Of a DNA stretch of 35,776 nucleotides, positions 32,435-35,776 are shown piece after piece. This stretch comes from Arminella tubonensis (GTDB lineage Bacteria; Pseudomonadota; Alphaproteobacteria; Rhizobiales; Rhizobiaceae), in contig NZ_PCDP01000054.1 of assembly GCF_003240585.1 (NCBI RefSeq), positions 1 to 35,776 of the forward strand, read 5' to 3'. A program made the position numbers and the translations under genes. Within the stretch, counting starts at the first letter, position 1; every line of letters starts with the position of its first letter. The notes beneath the pieces are model-generated. The model saw only the letters and a program-made list of their open reading frames with translations. It did no database searches and was not told the DNA's origin.

Positions 32435-34693
32435 ATGTCTACAATCATAAAGCTGCCGAACGCCGAGTTGGCGTGGCGAAACGAGCGCAGATTCCTGAGG
32501 GCGATGGTCGACCAGGTACCAGACTACCTTTTCGTCAAGGATCTCGATTGCCGCTTCGTCATCGCAAATGAGGCCGTCGCACGTATTAATGGCTTTGCTA
32601 GCACGGACGAAGTGATCGGAAAGACGGACTTCGATCTTCACGACGTGGCCACAGCGGAGAAATTTTTCGAGATTGAGCAACGCGTAATTCAGTCCGAGCA
32701 GTCCATAATCGACATGGAAGAGGTTGTTGTAGACGCCGCCACAGGCCGGGAGAAATGGCTTTTGACGACGAAAGTCGCGATGCGCGACCACAAAAACGCC
32801 GTCGTCGGCCTCGTCGGCGTTTCGCGTGACATCACCGCCCGGAAGAAGGAGGATCTCCTTCGCGACGAGCAGGCCATTGTCGTCGAGATGATCGCGCTCA
32901 ATTCGCCTTTGGACACAATCCTCGATCGACTTGTGCGATTGATTGAGAGCCAGCTCGAAGGGGTCCTCGGCTCGATCCTGCTGGTCGATAAAACCGGAAA
33001 ATATCTGACGCATGGGGCGGCGCCGTCGTTGCCGCCAGCATATTCTCAAACTATCGACGGCATCGCCATCGGACCGAACGTCGGATCCTGTGGAACCGCA
33101 GCCTTTCGGCGCGAAAGCGTTATTGTCGCGGACATTGCCAACGATCCCCTCTGGACGGACTTTCGGGAACTGGCGGCGCTGCACGGGTTGCGATCCTGCT
33201 GGTCGACCCCGATCCTGTCACACCAGGGACAGGTATTGGGTACGTTCGCGATGTATTCTGCGGCTGTGCGCGCTCCGACTGACATTGAGACCAGTCTCAC
33301 TCAAATAACGACCAGGACCGCGGCAATCGCCATCGAACGCAAGGTTGCGCAGGATCAGATAAGCTACATGGCTCACCACGACATGTTGACCGGCCTCCCA
33401 AATCGCAGTCTGCTGATCGATCGATTGACCCAGGCCATGCTGCAGACCGAACGCCACAATCCGTGGGTTTCGGTCGTCTTTGTTGATCTCGACAATTTCA
33501 AATTCATCAACGACAGTCTCGGCCACACCGCCGGCGATGCACTCTTGAAGGAAGTGTCCAAGCGGATGTTGGACTGCGTTCGCTCGACTGATGCCGTCAT
33601 GCGCCTCGGTGGCGACGAGTTCGTCATCTTGCTGACCGATCTGCCTGAAAACACCGACGCAATCTCTGCAACGCTGCACAAGCTGAGGACAGCGATCGGT
33701 GAGCCGATCACCATAAAGGAGCAGGCTTTCCACATCACCTGCAGCATGGGCGTTGCGACATTTCCACATGACGGAGCCGATCCGGAGACGCTGATCGCCA
33801 ACGCAGATGCGGCGATGTATAAGGCGAAGGATGCCGGACGAGACGGCTTCCAGTTCTTCACCGCCGAAATCAACATCCGGGCTCACGAGCGGTTGGCGTT
33901 ACTGGACGGAATCCGCAAGGGCATCGCGCGCTCCGAATTTCATTTGCTCTACCAGCCTCAGGTGGACTTGAAATCCGGACGCATATTCGCGGTGGAAGCG
34001 CTCGTCCGCTGGAAACACCCGGTGCTCGGTTTGATAACGCCCATCCATTTCATCCCGCTAGCCGAGGAGACGGGGCTTATCGTTGCGCTAGGAGATTGGG
34101 TGCTGAAAGAAGCGTGTCGGCAGAACAAGGAATGGCAGGATGCGGGACTTGCTCCGATCACCGTCTGTGTCAACGTCTCGGCGCGTCAGTTTCAGGACTT
34201 AAATTGGACGGGTCGTGTTCTGCAGACCTTGGAAGAAACGGGACTTTCCGCAAGATGTCTTGAACTGGAGCTGACGGAAAGCCTGGTGATGCGAGATGTG
34301 GATCAGGCCGTAGCGATCATGAAAGACCTGCAGTCGGTCGGCGTCGGCTTTGCGATCGACGACTTTGGCACCGGCTATTCCAGTTTGAGCGCCTTGAAAA
34401 GCCTGCCTGTCTCCCGCCTTAAAATCGATCAGTCGTTCGTGCGGAACCTTGGTGACGACGAGAATGACAGAACGATCGCCGCCGCGGTGATATCGCTGGG
34501 ACAGAAGCTCAACATGAGGGTCATTGCCGAGGGGGTCGAGACCGACGAACAGTTGGCCTTCCTGCGCGACAATCGTTGCGACGAAATGCAAGGATACCAC
34601 TTTAGCAGGCCGGTCTCGTCGGAAGGCATCGAGAAGATGCTGCAGGCCCAGGCGCCGAAAACGCCCGATGGAACGGGGAAGCGTCGCAAGTGA
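32435..34693 (+). CDS. PAS-GAF-GGDEF-EAL cyclic-di-GMP enzyme
   Basis: A 752-residue cytoplasmic protein. Order: PAS (about 18-137), GAF (about 150-303), GGDEF (about 310-475; LGGDEFV at 391-397, with an RxxD inhibitory site R383-D386 five residues before it) and EAL (about 485-740; EALVRW at 521-526, DDFGTGYSS and EGVET). Both active sites look intact, so it may make or break cyclic di-GMP according to PAS/GAF input. GGGGGAA precedes the ATG at 32435. Its stop overlaps the GTG of the next GGDEF gene by 4 bases, so the pair is co-translated. Confidence 0.93.
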   Translation: MSTIIKLPNAELAWRNERRFLRAMVDQVPDYLFVKDLDCRFVIANEAVARINGFASTDEVIGKTDFDLHDVATAEKFFEIEQRVIQSEQSIIDMEEVVVDAATGREKWLLTTKVAMRDHKNAVVGLVGVSRDITARKKEDLLRDEQAIVVEMIALNSPLDTILDRLVRLIESQLEGVLGSILLVDKTGKYLTHGAAPSLPPAYSQTIDGIAIGPNVGSCGTAAFRRESVIVADIANDPLWTDFRELAALHGLRSCWSTPILSHQGQVLGTFAMYSAAVRAPTDIETSLTQITTRTAAIAIERKVAQDQISYMAHHDMLTGLPNRSLLIDRLTQAMLQTERHNPWVSVVFVDLDNFKFINDSLGHTAGDALLKEVSKRMLDCVRSTDAVMRLGGDEFVILLTDLPENTDAISATLHKLRTAIGEPITIKEQAFHITCSMGVATFPHDGADPETLIANADAAMYKAKDAGRDGFQFFTAEINIRAHERLALLDGIRKGIARSEFHLLYQPQVDLKSGRIFAVEALVRWKHPVLGLITPIHFIPLAEETGLIVALGDWVLKEACRQNKEWQDAGLAPITVCVNVSARQFQDLNWTGRVLQTLEETGLSARCLELELTESLVMRDVDQAVAIMKDLQSVGVGFAIDDFGTGYSSLSALKSLPVSRLKIDQSFVRNLGDDENDRTIAAAVISLGQKLNMRVIAEGVETDEQLAFLRDNRCDEMQGYHFSRPVSSEGIEKMLQAQAPKTPDGTGKRRK

Positions 34694-35592
34694 CTGTACC
34701 ATCACTCCAGAAGAAGGGCTTCGCGATCGCCGTGATCAACGCCCTTTCATCGCACATCTGCGTGCTGGATCAAAGCGGCCGGATCATTGCGGTCAATCTC
34801 GCCTGGCAGAATTTCGGAGCGGAAAACTCGCACCGACGGGAATCGGATATCGGCAGCAACTATCTTAGTATCTGCAAGAATTCGTCTGGGGCTGGCTCTG
34901 AGGAAGCGGAAGAATTTGCCGCCGGGGTCCGGGCAATCCTGGACGGCGGCACTTCACTGTTTCAAAAGGAATATCCCTGTCACTCGCCGACCGCTTCCAG
35001 ATGGTTTTTGGGACGCGTAACGCCACTCGATTTCTCTGAAGGCGGTGCGGTGATTTCGCATGAGAATATTACCGCACGCCGGCTTCTCGAGAACGAATTG
35101 GAAAGGCTGGCTGCAACCGACCCGCTCACGGGCCTGCCGAACCGCCGTTATTTCTTCAACATAGCCAATGTCGAGTTCGAGAAGGTCCGCCGGTTCGATG
35201 CGCAGGCGTCGATCATCATGATCGACGTCGACGCCTTCAAGGCTGTCAACGACACGCACGGTCATGCTGGTGGGGACGAGGTGCTCAGGTCGACCAGCCG
35301 GCGCTGTCGGGAGATGATGCGGCAGAGCGATGTCCTGGCGCGATTTGGAGGCGAGGAGTTCGTCGTCTTGCTCCCACACACCACTGCCGAAGCCGCGGTA
35401 GTAGTGGCGGAGCTTCTGCGCAGGACGATATACGAAAGCCCGGTTCAAGTTGGCAAGAACCAGATTTACGTCACTGCCAGCTTTGGCGTGAGCGAAATCC
35501 TCAGCGACGATGTATCGATCGACGCCGGGTTGGCGCGGGCTGACAAGGCCCTTTATGAGGCCAAACGTTCGGGTAGAAACTGCGTCAGGTAG
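34690..35592 (+). CDS. PAS-GGDEF diguanylate cyclase
   Basis: A 300-residue protein with an N-terminal PAS (about 12-130; SSHICVLDQSGRIIAVNLAW) and a GGDEF domain (about 138-298) with GGEEF at 220-224 and an RxxD site (R211-D214) five residues before it. GGEEF is an active form, so it should synthesise cyclic di-GMP under product inhibition. It starts with GTG at 34690 in a GTGA overlap with the preceding bifunctional enzyme. Translational coupling implies a fixed ratio of the two enzymes and probably a shared output, such as motility, biofilm or surface polysaccharide. Confidence 0.93.
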   Translation: MTVPSLQKKGFAIAVINALSSHICVLDQSGRIIAVNLAWQNFGAENSHRRESDIGSNYLSICKNSSGAGSEEAEEFAAGVRAILDGGTSLFQKEYPCHSPTASRWFLGRVTPLDFSEGGAVISHENITARRLLENELERLAATDPLTGLPNRRYFFNIANVEFEKVRRFDAQASIIMIDVDAFKAVNDTHGHAGGDEVLRSTSRRCREMMRQSDVLARFGGEEFVVLLPHTTAEAAVVVAELLRRTIYESPVQVGKNQIYVTASFGVSEILSDDVSIDAGLARADKALYEAKRSGRNCVR

Positions 35593-35642
35593 CTCCCCCA
35601 GCGGCTCGCGGGTCGACGTCGGCCGACGTCAAACATTCCTCC

Positions 35643-35776
35643 CTACATGAACTTGACAGGCACATCCTTGCTGACGAGCTTGGCGAGCTCTTCGGCGTCC
35701 CAGTTGGTCAACCGCACGCAACCGTGCGAACCGGTCTTGTCGATCCGGCTCGGGTCTGGTGTGCCATGGATACCGA
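35643..35776 (-). CDS. L,D-transpeptidase (YkuD), C-terminal part, cut by window edge
   Basis: The last 43 residues of a leftward gene contain the catalytic signature: HGTPDPSRIDKTGSHGCVRL, i.e. H-G-T...S-H-G-C-V-R-L with the nucleophilic cysteine, and end TNWDAEELAKLVSKDVPVKF-M. These enzymes make 3-3 cross-links in peptidoglycan or attach proteins to it in the periplasm. The rest lies beyond the edge. It is convergent with the GGDEF gene. Confidence 0.88.
   Translation of the reverse strand, partial: GIHGTPDPSRIDKTGSHGCVRLTNWDAEELAKLVSKDVPVKFM

Noticed and set aside
32062..32448. 128-codon minus-strand ORF before the GGDEF-EAL gene
   Set aside because: No start context or recognisable motif, and it covers the promoter region of the next gene.
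1..35776. CRISPR arrays, tRNA or rRNA genes, replication origin
   Set aside because: No regularly spaced repeats, no recognisable tRNA or rRNA segments and no replication genes were seen on either strand.

Overview
The window reads as alphaproteobacterial DNA of the Rhizobium/Sinorhizobium/Mesorhizobium kind. The reasons are a heme-PAS FixL oxygen sensor with FixK, tandem ku genes, EcfG (RpoE2)-type promoters of the form GGAAC-N18/19-TT, and many small rhizobial stress proteins. The mix of stress and regulatory genes, the IS630 end and the many broken genes suggest an accessory replicon or island. That is inference, since no replication or transfer gene is visible.

Left part (1-12.2 kb): an oxygen-responsive module. 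The left edge holds the end of an IS630 transposase and an ABC-exporter remnant. Then come CBS and CBS-BON proteins, a universal stress protein, a broken BON protein, a pyridoxamine-oxidase-like flavoprotein, a P1B ATPase and an Hsp20. Five FNR/FixK-type boxes (TTGAT-N4-ATCAA or near matches) lie upstream of these genes. Next is a complete control circuit: an OmpR-type regulator matching FxkR, divergent fixK, and a hybrid FixL with PAS, heme-PAS, kinase and receiver domains. The fxkR-fixK spacer carries GTTACA-N4-GTTACA, the K-box form reported for FxkR in Rhizobium etli. The likely logic is hybrid FixL to FxkR to fixK to the neighbouring box-bearing genes. A truncated chrA closes this part.

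Centre (12.2-28.3 kb): a tight operon of a PepSY protein, cytochrome b561, an OmpR response regulator and a histidine kinase. Then come small stress genes, a frameshifted cold-shock gene, and a divergent pair of a stand-alone DUF2156 acyltransferase-like gene and a flavin monooxygenase. A second regulon follows: DUF4112, a transglutaminase-like protein divergent from two tandem ku genes, a cysteine hydrolase operon, Hsp20 and CsbD. I find six good and one weak EcfG-type promoter in this part.

Right part (28.3-35.8 kb): a gene-poor, decayed stretch with DUF982 and receiver-domain remnants, a single-domain response regulator, an intact cold-shock gene with a clear terminator, and small proteins. 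It ends in a translationally coupled pair of cyclic-di-GMP enzymes (PAS-GAF-GGDEF-EAL and PAS-GGDEF) and the end of an L,D-transpeptidase cut by the window edge. Repeated single-base lesions (hsp20, BON, csp, Mn-catalase, DUF982) point to decay or to sequence errors.
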